Shown: positions 27,642 to 37,441, counted from the first letter of the stretch. The stretch is 64,000 nucleotides of DNA from an uncultured Fulvivirga sp. (GCA_947500555.1 CANMSE010000003.1:1-64000), one strand, 5' to 3'. A program made the numbers and translations. The notes: generated by a model not told the origin, from the sequence alone.

Positions 27642-28841
27642 TTAATTGACCAATTCAGACAGCTCATTTGCTGATAACTTAAACATACATATTCGGTCGA
27701 AGCGACCTGCAACGGAAGTATTTCCTACCACGGCCAGACCTCCGTCTACTGTTTGAGTAAAACCAGCAATCTCATAGGGATAGGTGCTTCCAAGATACTT
27801 CGTCCCCATTAAAGTCGATTCAGAGCCGGCAATCTCATAAGCCATTAAAATAATCTGCCCGCTCTTGGTATTGCTTCCATAGAGTATTGATTGGGTACCA
27901 TTAACTTCGATAACGTCCAAAATAACAGGCGCATTATCTACTAACTCAGGAAAAGGATTGTCTAGAATATCAGTAGAACTAATGGTCTCAGTTGTACTTA
28001 AGCTTACCGAAGGACCGATAAAATTATCTCCAAAATTAAATCTGGCAACAGCGAAATTTCCGCTACTTACTGGAATACCTGCACTTAAACCTCCATCATC
28101 TTGTTGGCCCTGAACTACACCAAGTGTTTCGTCAAGGTTAGTAAAAACCAGTGATAATGTATAATTAAAAAAACCGTTGAAATAATAGGGGCCACCTTCT
28201 ATTCTTCCTGCAAAGAATGGGAGTTGTCTTCCTGTGCGGTTAAAATGGCTAATTATTGGAGCTTCTGTATCGGCACCTGCACCAATATCAAAAGCAGCTC
28301 GTGTGCCTATTGTTTGACCTTCTGGTGATATGACAGATAATATTGTGTTTTTGGAACTGTTGTTATAGCTGAGTGTTAGTAAGTTACCACCATCCGCATT
28401 AAGATACATCGGATATGTTATTCCTAAGGGAGTGGTACTTTGAACAGCAGCACTATCATTTATATTGAATAATACTGCTTCTAAACTAATAGAATTCATT
28501 GCCATAAAGTAGTAGTTATTTTCTAATTCCACTATTTGATCGACCGGATTTACATATTGCTCATCTAGCAGAGTCTCAGAAATAAATTCTCCATTTTCAT
28601 CTAAACGTACTAAATTTACTCCGGTAAAGTTAGAAGTGGTTAATCGGCTACTACTTAGAACAATATATCCACCATCGGAAGTTTGTGTAATATCAATGGG
28701 AATGAAGGAAGCATCAAATGCATTGTTATCATAAATTTTAAAAAATGATTCTGTAGGAACGGCTTCATTATCTGTAATGTCACAGCTCGCGAGACAAACT
28801 GCAAGTGTGAATAATATTATTATATATCTTGAATTGATCAT
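27642..28841 (-). CDS. Lipoprotein, beta-propeller-like, unknown function
   Basis: The protein has 399 residues and a clear lipoprotein signal (FTLAVCLASC, then DITDNE). The mature part holds repeated GGYIVLSSS / DGGLAVVGNTS-type segments with V-R-L-D-E-N-G patterns, as in repeat proteins that form beta-propellers. It is the last gene of the minus-strand operon with the barrel, DUF1501 and DUF1800 genes. Its start overlaps the barrel stop by one base. It probably sits on the outer membrane next to the barrel. Confidence 0.8.
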   Translation of the reverse strand: MINSRYIIILFTLAVCLASCDITDNEAVPTESFFKIYDNNAFDASFIPIDITQTSDGGYIVLSSSRLTTSNFTGVNLVRLDENGEFISETLLDEQYVNPVDQIVELENNYYFMAMNSISLEAVLFNINDSAAVQSTTPLGITYPMYLNADGGNLLTLSYNNSSKNTILSVISPEGQTIGTRAAFDIGAGADTEAPIISHFNRTGRQLPFFAGRIEGGPYYFNGFFNYTLSLVFTNLDETLGVVQGQQDDGGLSAGIPVSSGNFAVARFNFGDNFIGPSVSLSTTETISSTDILDNPFPELVDNAPVILDVIEVNGTQSILYGSNTKSGQIILMAYEIAGSESTLMGTKYLGSTYPYEIAGFTQTVDGGLAVVGNTSVAGRFDRICMFKLSANELSELVN

Positions 28842-29725
28842 TATCTTACTGGATTATGAATTTTACTACTTATGAATCTCATAGGAAAGAGACAGCCTAG
28901 GTTGAAAGAAATATTATTAAGATTCACATCATCCATGGCATCACCTATTCCAGACAATTGATTTTCTGAGAACCTATTTTGTGTATTAGTTATATTGTTT
29001 AAACCCATACGGTAGGTAGCGTCAAATACAAGTCTGACACTCCAAAAATCATAATAGAATCCCAAACCTCCCATAACACCTGTAGATGATTTAATAAATA
29101 AATCATCTGCACCAATAATCAATTGTTGATTTTCGAAAGGGCCTGCACTGCCGGAAGCTTGGTCAATACCACTGATTTCAACTTCCTTTTGTGCATTCAT
29201 GAGAGTGGCATAAAAAACACCGACTTGCACAAATGGCCTGAACTTATTTTGTTTAAGTATGTCGTATTTAACAAGTAAAGGCAATTCTATATAGTCGAGT
29301 TTATGCGCTTGATCGTAATTGAGTGATAATGTATTGTCAGCATCTTCTGTATTGGTCCATTCATAAGAATTACTATAGCCGAATTGTTGCCTTCTGTAAT
29401 TAGGCTGGAAGCTAAATGAAAACCCTTTATGGTAAAAAGTGATTTCTATACCTGCCTGACCCGAAATAGCTTCAAATCCATCATACTCCTTGTCCAGAAT
29501 TCCAGGATCGTAATTAGTAGGGCTCAAACCCGAGAATCGCTGGTCAGGGCTGGCTTCTGTCATATTCACTCCTGCTTTGAAGCCTAGCCACCACTGAGTT
29601 TGCATGAAACGATCAGCTTCGGTTGGCTTCTTTGACCTTTTCTTATTCAGGTAAGCGGGTTGAGCGAAGGATATCCCACAACCCACGAATAGTAAAAATG
29701 ATAATATAGATATTCTTTTTTTCAT
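28841..29725 (-). CDS. PorT-like outer-membrane beta-barrel protein
   Basis: The 294-residue protein has a signal peptide (ILSFLLFVGCGISFAQ). An N-terminal basic segment leads into strands typical of the small Bacteroidota barrel family (WWLGFKAGVNMTEA, FSFSFQPNYRRQQFGYS, FRPFVQVGVFYATL, GLGFYYDFWSVRLVFDATYRMGL). It is 1 nt from the DUF1501 gene and overlaps the following lipoprotein gene, so it is firmly in the same operon. It could be a pore or an anchor for the secreted DUF1501/DUF1800 proteins. Confidence 0.82.
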   Translation of the reverse strand: MKKRISILSFLLFVGCGISFAQPAYLNKKRSKKPTEADRFMQTQWWLGFKAGVNMTEASPDQRFSGLSPTNYDPGILDKEYDGFEAISGQAGIEITFYHKGFSFSFQPNYRRQQFGYSNSYEWTNTEDADNTLSLNYDQAHKLDYIELPLLVKYDILKQNKFRPFVQVGVFYATLMNAQKEVEISGIDQASGSAGPFENQQLIIGADDLFIKSSTGVMGGLGFYYDFWSVRLVFDATYRMGLNNITNTQNRFSENQLSGIGDAMDDVNLNNISFNLGCLFPMRFISSKIHNPVR

Positions 29726-29726
29726 T

Positions 29727-31457
29727 CTAATTTGCGATTAATAGCTTCTTAGATTCTTTCAACAATCCTGATTCCATTTTTAAAATATAATGGCCACTTT
29801 TTAAAGTCGATAGGTTCGATTCTAATCGGTGTTCACCAGGAGCTCTTCTTTCGTTGAGCAAAACCTGGATGCTTCTTCCTCTACTATCGAAAAGTTCAAT
29901 TTTCACATTATTTTCTGTATTTATAAAGAATTCGATAGTTACTTTTTCCTTAGCAGGGTTAGGGTAGACCCTACTTATTTTGAATCTTTCATTAAAGAAC
30001 CCTTGAGTACTCGTTATCTGTTGCACTGCTACAGGTAATGGCTCATAAACACCACTTCCATCTTCCTTAGGACCATTAATAAAATTCCCAAAGAAAATAT
30101 TGTTACTTATTACATCTTCATCTACTTGCATCCAATCCTTGAGAATGTTTGCATAGACTTGGCGATAGTCATGTTGCATGGATATATTTCCAGCTCTAGT
30201 ACTTAAATCGTGATTTGTTCCTACCACACCGGGATTGACACCTTTACCAAATAGTAGCATAGGTCCTCCAGTACCATGATCAGTACCAAAACTACCGTTT
30301 GAGTCAATTCTTCTGCCGAACTCGCTAGTCGTAACCGTTAAAACGCGATCTTCAACTCCTCTTGCCCTTAAATCTTCTTGAAAAGCTTTCATAGCCGCAC
30401 TTATGTGATAAAGTCGACTGGCATGGCCACCCATAGTAGGATCGTAGCTTTCCACCTGGTCCGCATGAGTATCAAACCCACCAATTCTCACCAGAAATAC
30501 TTTTGTTTGGACTCCTTGCCCTGCACCACCTCCGTCTAAAAGTCTTGCAATCAATTGAAGTTGGGGAGTCAAACCATTTCTTAAACTTCCTGTAGGAGCA
30601 TTAAAAGGATAAACCTCGGGATAAGTTATACTTGTATTACCTGCAGCCTGATATACTTCCAATAATCTAGCCGCGTAGTCTTCGGTTTTATCTTCAAGAC
30701 CTAAAATCCAATCCATTTCCCGACCATACGGAGTGTTGTTAAGTTCTATGGGTGGTTTACCTCGGGGGTCAATCAATTGATCATCAAAACCTTCTAATTC
30801 ATCGACAAAACGCGCAAACCTTTCAGGGTTACTAGGTAAAGAAATTGAGGATGGTATATTCCCTTGTTGATGAAATATAAGCGAAACGTCACTCCCCAGC
30901 TCGATTGCTAAGGGATCAGGGCAGTTATCATTAGGAAAATCATCTGGATAAATTTGAGGGGAGATCTCTTGTTGTAAATATCGTCCGACCCAACCTGAAG
31001 AATAGTAGTCATCAGGACCTCCACCCATGTGCCATATGTCTCGCCCACGAAAATGTGAGCCGTTATTGTTAGGATAAGAAACACCTTGCACCACTGTCAT
31101 ACGGCCTCTGTCGTATAAGTCTTTAGCATCAATCATATCAGGATGCAGACCTACCTGATCTTGAAGGTCTAAGGTACTGTCTAATGGAATGTATTTTCTG
31201 ACACTATTCCTGGCAGGTATGGCGATGTTTGCTCTGCGACTATAGTACAGGTCATATTGATCAACCGGAATAATTGTATTCAGTCCATCATTTCCTCCAT
31301 GCATTTGTAAGATGATAAGTACCCGATCATTAGAGCTTGTTTCTGCCAAACGCAGGAAGTGCCCTCTTTCAGCCATTACCCTAACCGGAATTGAATTTAA
31401 GGTCAATGATGCTCCTGCTGCTACTGGTATTTTCTTTAAAAAATCTCGTCTTCTCAT
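29727..31457 (-). CDS. DUF1501 protein with Tat-type signal and T9SS sorting domain
   Basis: This 576-residue protein begins with a twin-arginine type signal (MRRRDFLKKIPVAAGASL). It is followed by a sulfatase-like DUF1501 fold with VLIILQMHGGNDGLN, GSHFRGRDIWHM, GGFDTHADQ and TTSEFGRRIDSNGSFGTDHG. The last 80 residues (VYPNPAKEKVTIEF ... SGHYILKMESG) form a T9SS sorting domain. The protein should be exported folded through Tat and then passed across the outer membrane. The function of DUF1501 is not established. It is nearly always paired with DUF1800, as here with a 3-nt gap. Confidence 0.92.
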   Translation of the reverse strand: MRRRDFLKKIPVAAGASLTLNSIPVRVMAERGHFLRLAETSSNDRVLIILQMHGGNDGLNTIIPVDQYDLYYSRRANIAIPARNSVRKYIPLDSTLDLQDQVGLHPDMIDAKDLYDRGRMTVVQGVSYPNNNGSHFRGRDIWHMGGGPDDYYSSGWVGRYLQQEISPQIYPDDFPNDNCPDPLAIELGSDVSLIFHQQGNIPSSISLPSNPERFARFVDELEGFDDQLIDPRGKPPIELNNTPYGREMDWILGLEDKTEDYAARLLEVYQAAGNTSITYPEVYPFNAPTGSLRNGLTPQLQLIARLLDGGGAGQGVQTKVFLVRIGGFDTHADQVESYDPTMGGHASRLYHISAAMKAFQEDLRARGVEDRVLTVTTSEFGRRIDSNGSFGTDHGTGGPMLLFGKGVNPGVVGTNHDLSTRAGNISMQHDYRQVYANILKDWMQVDEDVISNNIFFGNFINGPKEDGSGVYEPLPVAVQQITSTQGFFNERFKISRVYPNPAKEKVTIEFFINTENNVKIELFDSRGRSIQVLLNERRAPGEHRLESNLSTLKSGHYILKMESGLLKESKKLLIAN

Positions 31458-31460
31458 GCT

Positions 31461-33251
31461 CTAAAAAAGTTGATATTCAGGTGATTGCATCATTGCATTA
31501 AATAATCTTCTTAAAAATTCTCCGATGTCAAAACGATTCGCCTCACTGTCGGCATATAATGCTTCCCACTCAGTGACAGCCATATCAGCTTCCGTTTCAT
31601 AATCGATAAACCCAAGAAAAGCTTGCAGGAAGTATCGCATCCGTTCTTTTGTCAACTCGCCACCATCAATTTCGAAATCAAGATTGTTAGCCATCGGAAA
31701 TAGGTAGGGGGCAAGGTCGATAATGAATTGGCGAGCATCCATAGCATTTGCATTGAACCTTGATTCCACAAAGTCATAAGCATTTACAGATAACATTTCC
31801 TCGTTTTGACTTAGAAGTTCTCGAATGAAGTTATAGCGTTCTGTTAAGTAATTGGTAGATATCCAGTTTCTGTTATAGATCGGAAATTGATGATACGCAC
31901 TGTAACCGGCTACTTCAAAAGGCTCATAGAAATTCATACCCATTTTTTCCATCCAGTTCAGCAATCGAGCGGTATCCTCATAAAACCCTTCAAGATTGGT
32001 TTCGTAATCTAATAATGGTACTTCGAAGAATGAAACTGAACTTAAAACCAAATCAAGAGGAGATTTAATAATTCCACCAAATTTATCATCTTCAACACCG
32101 GCCACTGCCTCATAGAAGTGCTCACTTTGAAATAACTCCTCTAATACATACTGTATTTTATAGTCATTATCCATTAATGTTTGAGTCATATCAGAGATCA
32201 CCGTATCATCAATTTCTGGTGTAATTTGATAGTATACATAGAATCTATATAATCTGCGACAGAGATGTTTGGCTGTTTCTTCTTTACTATAAATCAATTC
32301 AACTAGTTGGCTTATTTCATCCAGCATACTTTCTTCAGTAGCCTGACCACCATTCATTAATAGTGGATCTGCATTTATGGTGGCTCCATTAAGTCTTAAG
32401 CTAAAGTTTTTTTCGTCAGTTTCATGAGCTGTTGCATTATCTGGATCACCTTTAACAATACCTCGAGGCAAACCTGTCAACTGATCTATATTCTCAAAAT
32501 CATTATCAATATCCCACCCTGTTAACACATTAGCTGCAGCTCGCACATCAGTTTCAGTAAAGTGAAAGTAATCACCAACTTCCGTTGTAGATGGGATAGA
32601 ACCCTCCAAACCTCTTCCGATAGTGTACAACTCAAGCATTTCCCGAGCATAATTTTCATTTGGACTTCCTTGTACATTAAGATTGCCATCAAGGAAGCGC
32701 AGCATGGCATTATCTACACAAATTTTTTTAGTAAGCTCCTTTATATTTAATACCAAAGTTGCAGGCTCTGGTAGTCCCGTATCTTCATTAATAATTTCTC
32801 TATCAAGATCGAGTTTGTCTAATGCAAAAAGGCGAAACAACGCATTTTGAAAATATAATGACCGACTATTATTAACTTTGGATTGGATGGTGGTAAAGTA
32901 AGTATGATAAAATAGCGTTATCTTCTCTCTTGCTGAATAAGCTGATTTCAGATTTTCATCTACTCCGTGCGCAAGATATTGTCCAATCAACCATTGCTTA
33001 AACAGACCTTGCAAATCTCTGTCACCACTATTTGCATCCGTGACTCCTGAAATCCATTCTTGACCTGTTGCCGTATCTACTGGAAGTGGCGGATCAGGTA
33101 GCTCAGTATTGAGTAGTTGATCAACCGCTTGTTGAGGTGTAAGAGATGCAAGTGCATCAATTTGGGGTCTGCTGCCTCCAAACGTCATTCGTCTTAGCAA
33201 ATGCGCAGCCCTTTTTGTACCTAGCGTATCAGTCAATGGTGCTAATGGCAT
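31461..33251 (-). CDS. DUF1800 family protein
   Basis: The protein has 596 residues. DUF1800 hallmarks are visible: AAHLLRRMTFGGSRPQIDAL at the N-terminus, EKITLFYHTYFTT, NVQGSPNENYAREMLELYTIG and VRAAANVLTGW. No signal peptide is visible at the chosen start (MPLAPLTDTLG). It is the first gene of the operon that continues with DUF1501, barrel and lipoprotein genes. The activity is unknown. The DUF1800-DUF1501 couple is widespread and is thought to act in the cell envelope. Confidence 0.92.
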   Translation of the reverse strand: MPLAPLTDTLGTKRAAHLLRRMTFGGSRPQIDALASLTPQQAVDQLLNTELPDPPLPVDTATGQEWISGVTDANSGDRDLQGLFKQWLIGQYLAHGVDENLKSAYSAREKITLFYHTYFTTIQSKVNNSRSLYFQNALFRLFALDKLDLDREIINEDTGLPEPATLVLNIKELTKKICVDNAMLRFLDGNLNVQGSPNENYAREMLELYTIGRGLEGSIPSTTEVGDYFHFTETDVRAAANVLTGWDIDNDFENIDQLTGLPRGIVKGDPDNATAHETDEKNFSLRLNGATINADPLLMNGGQATEESMLDEISQLVELIYSKEETAKHLCRRLYRFYVYYQITPEIDDTVISDMTQTLMDNDYKIQYVLEELFQSEHFYEAVAGVEDDKFGGIIKSPLDLVLSSVSFFEVPLLDYETNLEGFYEDTARLLNWMEKMGMNFYEPFEVAGYSAYHQFPIYNRNWISTNYLTERYNFIRELLSQNEEMLSVNAYDFVESRFNANAMDARQFIIDLAPYLFPMANNLDFEIDGGELTKERMRYFLQAFLGFIDYETEADMAVTEWEALYADSEANRFDIGEFLRRLFNAMMQSPEYQLF

Positions 33252-33376
33252 ATTAATTTTATTTTAAAACTGTTAATCTAAATCTTTAATAACAACATTT
33301 TTCAACCTCTTAGACCAGCCTTTGCTTTTCATCGTTAAATGGGAGATATTGGCCATAACTTGACAACCCAGATTAG

Positions 33377-34231
33377 ATGAAAATTATTGAATGCCCCAGA
33401 GATGCCATGCAAGGCATCCATGACTTTATACCTACTGAAAATAAGATATCCTATTTGAATCAATTGCTTAAAGTTGGTTTTGACACGATTGATTTTGGAA
33501 GTTTTGTTTCCCCTAAAGCGATTCCACAGTTAAAAGATACAAAGGAAGTTTTGGAAGGACTAGATTTAGATCAAAGTAGTTCAAAATTATTGGCCATAGT
33601 AGCCAATGCCCGTGGGGCTGTGGAGGCTGTAGAATTCGATCAAATAACCTATTTAGGATTTCCTTTTTCTATATCAGAAACTTTTCAGCAGCGTAATACG
33701 AATAAATCTATTACTGAGGCTCTTAACTCTTTGAATGAAATACAGGAATTATGTGTCAAAAATGATAAAGTACTTGTAGCGTACATATCAATGGGATTTG
33801 GTAACCCTTACAACGACCTATACGATGTTGATATTGTGGCTAAATTTACGGATATACTCTCAACAATGGGAATAAAAATAATCTCGCTGGCTGATACAAT
33901 TGGTGTTTCTAGCGAAGAAAGCATCACTTATTTATATTCTAATCTTATCAAAAAATATCCAGATATTGAATTTGGTGCTCATCTTCATTCTAATCCAAAA
34001 ACGGCTATGGGTAAAATAAAATTTGCTTATAAAGCAGGTTGCCGAAGATTTGACGGTGCTATTAGAGGGTTTGGAGGATGTCCTATGGCAAAGGACGATT
34101 TGGTTGGAAATATTGCTACTGAAGTAATCGTTTCTTATTTGGAGAAACAGTCTCTTGATTTGGGACTAAAGCAACTGGAATTAGAAAACTCAATTATGGC
34201 CTCAGGCGCTATTTTTGATCATTATCATTAA
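33377..34231 (+). CDS. Hydroxymethylglutaryl-CoA lyase
   Basis: This 284-residue protein is a TIM-barrel of the HMGL-like family: ECPRDAMQG (metal and substrate Asp/Arg), DFGSFVSPKAIPQL, SLADTIGVSS, FGAHLHSNP and the C-terminal Cys loop GFGGCPMAKDDLVGN. It splits HMG-CoA to acetyl-CoA and acetoacetate in leucine catabolism. The Bacteroidota members differ a little (PRDAMQG in place of PRDGLQN). It is divergent from DUF1800 and 69 nt upstream of a TPR gene. Confidence 0.88.
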   Translation: MKIIECPRDAMQGIHDFIPTENKISYLNQLLKVGFDTIDFGSFVSPKAIPQLKDTKEVLEGLDLDQSSSKLLAIVANARGAVEAVEFDQITYLGFPFSISETFQQRNTNKSITEALNSLNEIQELCVKNDKVLVAYISMGFGNPYNDLYDVDIVAKFTDILSTMGIKIISLADTIGVSSEESITYLYSNLIKKYPDIEFGAHLHSNPKTAMGKIKFAYKAGCRRFDGAIRGFGGCPMAKDDLVGNIATEVIVSYLEKQSLDLGLKQLELENSIMASGAIFDHYH

Positions 34232-34236
34232 TTAGT

Positions 34237-34265
34237 TTTGCAAATAGTTAATCGGCATAATTTTA
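34237..34265 (+). promoter_or_regulatory. Candidate promoter of the small TPR gene
   Basis: TTTG (34237-34240), a 17-nt spacer and TAATTTTA (34258-34265; one base off TAnnTTTG) lie 35 nt before the start of the TPR gene, just after the HMG-CoA lyase stop. Confidence 0.4.
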
Positions 34266-34300
34266 GTGGTAAAGCAGAATTGACTTAATACAAATTTATT

Positions 34301-34939
34301 ATGAAGAAATACCTTACACTCACCATAGCTTTGATCATAACTGTAAATCTGACCCATGCGCAGTCGGCCAAAGAATATACCCAAAAAGGGAAGGAGATGT
34401 ACGAAAAGAGAGAGTATATGGAAGCAATACTCAACTACAACCAAGCTATTAATAAAGATTCTGATTATTACCTGGCTTATTACATGCGGGGTAAGGTAAA
34501 GGAAGAATTTGATGATATTCATGGAGCCATGAAAGATTATAGCACATCTGTGGAAAAGAATGTAAAATTTGCTGATGGCTATTTGGCCAGAGGCAATGTA
34601 AAGTTTGATTTACAAGATTATTTTGGAGCTATTTCCGACTACTCAAAAACGATAGATATTGAACCTAATCATTTGGATGCCTACTACAGAAGAGGTCAGG
34701 CCAAGCATCAGTTAGATGCTTATCAGGATGCCATTGCAGATTGTAGTCAAATAATAGAACGTAATCCAAAAAGTATTGATGCTTATTATCTACGAGGTGT
34801 ATTGCGCTTGGAATTTGGTCAACACAAAGAGGGATGTCTTGATTTGAGTAAGGCTGGCGAGTTAGGGGATTTAAAAGCTTATGATCTTATCAGAGAAAAA
34901 TGTAATCACCCACTCTATAAAAATGAGGAAGATAATTGA
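34301..34939 (+). CDS. Periplasmic TPR protein
   Basis: The protein has 212 residues and a signal peptide (LTIALIITVNLTHAQS). About five TPR units make up the rest (YMEAILNYNQAINKD, IHGAMKDYSTSVEKN, YFGAISDYSKTIDIE, YQDAIADCSQIIERN and a last GCLDLSKAGELGD unit that resembles Sel1-type ends). It probably mediates protein contacts in the periplasm. It ends 1 nt before the end of the convergent DnaJ-TPR gene. Confidence 0.85.
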   Translation: MKKYLTLTIALIITVNLTHAQSAKEYTQKGKEMYEKREYMEAILNYNQAINKDSDYYLAYYMRGKVKEEFDDIHGAMKDYSTSVEKNVKFADGYLARGNVKFDLQDYFGAISDYSKTIDIEPNHLDAYYRRGQAKHQLDAYQDAIADCSQIIERNPKSIDAYYLRGVLRLEFGQHKEGCLDLSKAGELGDLKAYDLIREKCNHPLYKNEEDN

Positions 34940-34940
34940 T

Positions 34941-35984
34941 TTATCTACATTGGTTTATTAGATAAACTAGGGCTGGCTGATACCCAAGGTTAAAAGCATT
35001 CTGAAAATCTTTACAACCTGCAATGCTATCGCCCAGAACAATATTATTATGGCCTCTATAGAACAAACCCAAAACATTAAGACTGTCTACAGTGAGAAGG
35101 TGATTATAAACACCTATAGACTCTTTAGGTAAATTCATTTTTTGTAGACACCAGGCCTTTCCAAAAAGAGCCTCTTTATTTGCTGTATTACTTTCCAGAG
35201 CTTTTTCAAAGTAATCAATGGCGAGGTCAAATTCCTCCATATAAAAAGCATTTAAAATCCCAAGTTGGATTTGAACACTGTCTATAGAATACCCCCAATT
35301 CATTGCTGTATTAAAAGCACTAACAGCTGATTCGTATTTTCCTTTTTTTTTAAGCACTCTACCATTTAAGTAATGCAATTCAGCTAAATCTTCCTTTTTA
35401 CTAGCATATTCGAAACCCTTATTGATAAAGAGCAAGGCATGTTCTGGATTTTCATTTATAAACAAACCTATTCTGGCAGCCTTAATGGCCGCTTCTCCTG
35501 AACGTTGGCCAAACCAGGTTATAGCTCTGTCATAACTCATTATTGCACTTCCGCTATCTCCGGATTTCATATACTCTAAGCCTTCATTATATGCATTATT
35601 GCTTGCTTTATACATCAACCAAATTGGAACTAATGTGCAGCACATCAGGAAAATGATTGTGAAAATGGCCCCGTACATTTTGACCTTTGGAGTATAATGT
35701 ACTTTTTCGGAAGTATAATAAGCGGTACGTTTAGTATACCTGGGTTTTTCAGTTGATGATCTATAGGGTCCCCGTACAGGTGCTTTTAACCACTCATTAA
35801 GTAGGTTCCTCTTATCATCATTTAAAAGTTCATTATACGAGTGAGTTATTCTTTTAAATTGCTCTTCGTAACCTGCATTTCTATCAGGGTGATATTTTTT
35901 AGCCAAACTCCTATAGGCCAGTTTTATTTCTTTAAGTGAAGCGAAATTGTTAAGCCCTAGTACCCGATAGTGATTTTCGGTCAT
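34941..35984 (-). CDS. Membrane-anchored DnaJ-domain / TPR protein
   Basis: This 347-residue protein has an N-terminal J-domain (about 4-68) with the HPD motif at 32-34, then a basic linker. One membrane span follows (MYGAIFTIIFLMCCTLVPIWLM, about 103-125) and then four or five TPR units. The J-domain on the cytoplasmic side should recruit DnaK and the TPR part should face the periplasm. Lacking the zinc and client domains of DnaJ, it is a specialised co-chaperone. It overlaps the end of dprA by 4 nt (ATGA), which suggests translational coupling. Confidence 0.87.
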   Translation of the reverse strand: MTENHYRVLGLNNFASLKEIKLAYRSLAKKYHPDRNAGYEEQFKRITHSYNELLNDDKRNLLNEWLKAPVRGPYRSSTEKPRYTKRTAYYTSEKVHYTPKVKMYGAIFTIIFLMCCTLVPIWLMYKASNNAYNEGLEYMKSGDSGSAIMSYDRAITWFGQRSGEAAIKAARIGLFINENPEHALLFINKGFEYASKKEDLAELHYLNGRVLKKKGKYESAVSAFNTAMNWGYSIDSVQIQLGILNAFYMEEFDLAIDYFEKALESNTANKEALFGKAWCLQKMNLPKESIGVYNHLLTVDSLNVLGLFYRGHNNIVLGDSIAGCKDFQNAFNLGYQPALVYLINQCR

Positions 35985-37090
35985 TTATTAAGTTGGTATT
36001 GTTTACCTGGTAAAGAGATTACGTAACCTTTGAATTCTAAGTTAAGCAAGATGGAAGCTAATTTGCTGGCAGATACTTTAGTTTTCCAACTTAAATTATC
36101 CAGATGCAATGGTTGATCAAATTGCTGTAATTCTTCAATAACTAGTCTTTCTTCTGGGTCAAAGTCATTTATGTTTAGAGATAGTTGATTTGCTTTACTT
36201 TCACCGGCCTCCCAATTCATAATATATTCGATGTCTTTTACAGAATTTAATAGGTGAGCCTTATTGATCTTTATAAGATTGTTGCACCCAGAACTAAACT
36301 CGTTGCCTAGGTTGCCAGGTACCGCAAAAACATCCTTATTGTAAGTATTTGCTATTTCTGCAGTAATTAATGCTCCACCTTTAATGGCTGCTTCAATCAC
36401 GATTACTACATCGGCCATACCAGCTATTATCCGATTTCTGGCTGGAAATTTTGGGGCATCTGGTTTACTTCCTATGCTATTTTCAGTAATCAATGCACCT
36501 TGTGAAGCCATTTTTATGGCTACCTCTCTATGGGCTGAGGGGTATATTGTATCAATACCACTTGCCATGACTCCAATAGTATTGAGATTGTTTTTTAATG
36601 CTGATTTATGAGCATGGATATCTATCCCGTAGGCCAGCCCACTTACAATCAGTGGATTGTGTGGTATAAGTTCTTCTACTAGCTGTTGTGTTATTTTTTT
36701 ACCATAGGCCGTAGCTTTTCGAGTTCCTACTATTGATACAATTTTATCAGTATTCAAATTGGCCGAACCTTTTATATAAAGTAGCGATGGAGCGTCATTT
36801 ATATGATTCAAGCGCTTAGGAAACTCTTTATCACTGTATAGAATAATCTTAGCACCAATCTTGTCGCATTTTTCTAATTCTTCTTCAGCTTTCTTGAGTG
36901 GAATTTGATTGACAATGGCTTCAGCTGTATGAGGTCCAATACCTGGAGTCTTAAGTAATTTGCCCTTCGAAGTTTTTAAAAGTGCTTCAGCTGATCCTGA
37001 ATAGCTGATCAGTTGCTTTGCTAACATATGTCCTACACCTGGGATAAAATGAAGGGCTATTTGTGCCAATCTATTTTGATCCACCTGCAA
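35981..37090 (-). CDS. dprA: DNA-processing protein DprA
   Basis: This 369-residue protein has an N-terminal helix-hairpin-helix region (LLKTPGIGPHTAEAIV), the Rossmann core with VSIVGTRKATAYGKKI, SGLAYGIDIHAHKSAL, GVMASGIDTIYPSAH and FPARNRIIAGMADVVIVIEAA, and a C-terminal winged-helix (DZA) part. DprA loads RecA on incoming single-stranded DNA during natural transformation. It lies 9 nt after the MerR-type regulator and overlaps the DnaJ-TPR gene. Confidence 0.95.
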   Translation of the reverse strand: MQVDQNRLAQIALHFIPGVGHMLAKQLISYSGSAEALLKTSKGKLLKTPGIGPHTAEAIVNQIPLKKAEEELEKCDKIGAKIILYSDKEFPKRLNHINDAPSLLYIKGSANLNTDKIVSIVGTRKATAYGKKITQQLVEELIPHNPLIVSGLAYGIDIHAHKSALKNNLNTIGVMASGIDTIYPSAHREVAIKMASQGALITENSIGSKPDAPKFPARNRIIAGMADVVIVIEAAIKGGALITAEIANTYNKDVFAVPGNLGNEFSSGCNNLIKINKAHLLNSVKDIEYIMNWEAGESKANQLSLNINDFDPEERLVIEELQQFDQPLHLDNLSWKTKVSASKLASILLNLEFKGYVISLPGKQYQLNK

Positions 37091-37099
37091 GAAATAATA

Positions 37100-37438
37100 T
37101 TATGAAATGTTTTTTCGAAGGTCGGTAAGAAATTCCCGTACCCTGCTAAGAGAATCAATAATTTCCATCTTGTCTTTAATCTCAGAGGAATTATTTTTTA
37201 GCATATCCTTAGCACCTTGTAGCGTGAAGCCTCGTTCTTTTACGAGATGGTAAATCAGCTTTACGTTTTCGATATCTTCCTTTGTGAACTGACGATTACC
37301 TTTACGATTCTTCTTTGGCTTTATAAGATCGAATTCACTTTCCCAAAAGCGAATTAATGATGTAGCCACATTAAACATACTAGCTACTTCGCCTATGGCA
37401 AAGTACTTTTTCTCTATGGCTTTTTCCTTATATGGCAT
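37100..37438 (-). CDS. MerR family transcriptional regulator
   Basis: The protein has 112 residues. The winged HTH is KYFAIGEVASMFNVATSLIRFWESEF, followed by RQFTKEDIENVKLIYHLVKERGFTLQGAK and a short coiled tail with no metal or drug-binding domain. Bacteroidota commonly carry this short MerR next to M23 peptidase genes. It lies between capA-like and dprA genes with gaps of 3 and 9 nt, so it is co-transcribed. The regulated genes are unknown. Confidence 0.9.
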   Translation of the reverse strand: MPYKEKAIEKKYFAIGEVASMFNVATSLIRFWESEFDLIKPKKNRKGNRQFTKEDIENVKLIYHLVKERGFTLQGAKDMLKNNSSEIKDKMEIIDSLSRVREFLTDLRKNIS

Positions 37439-37441
37439 AAA

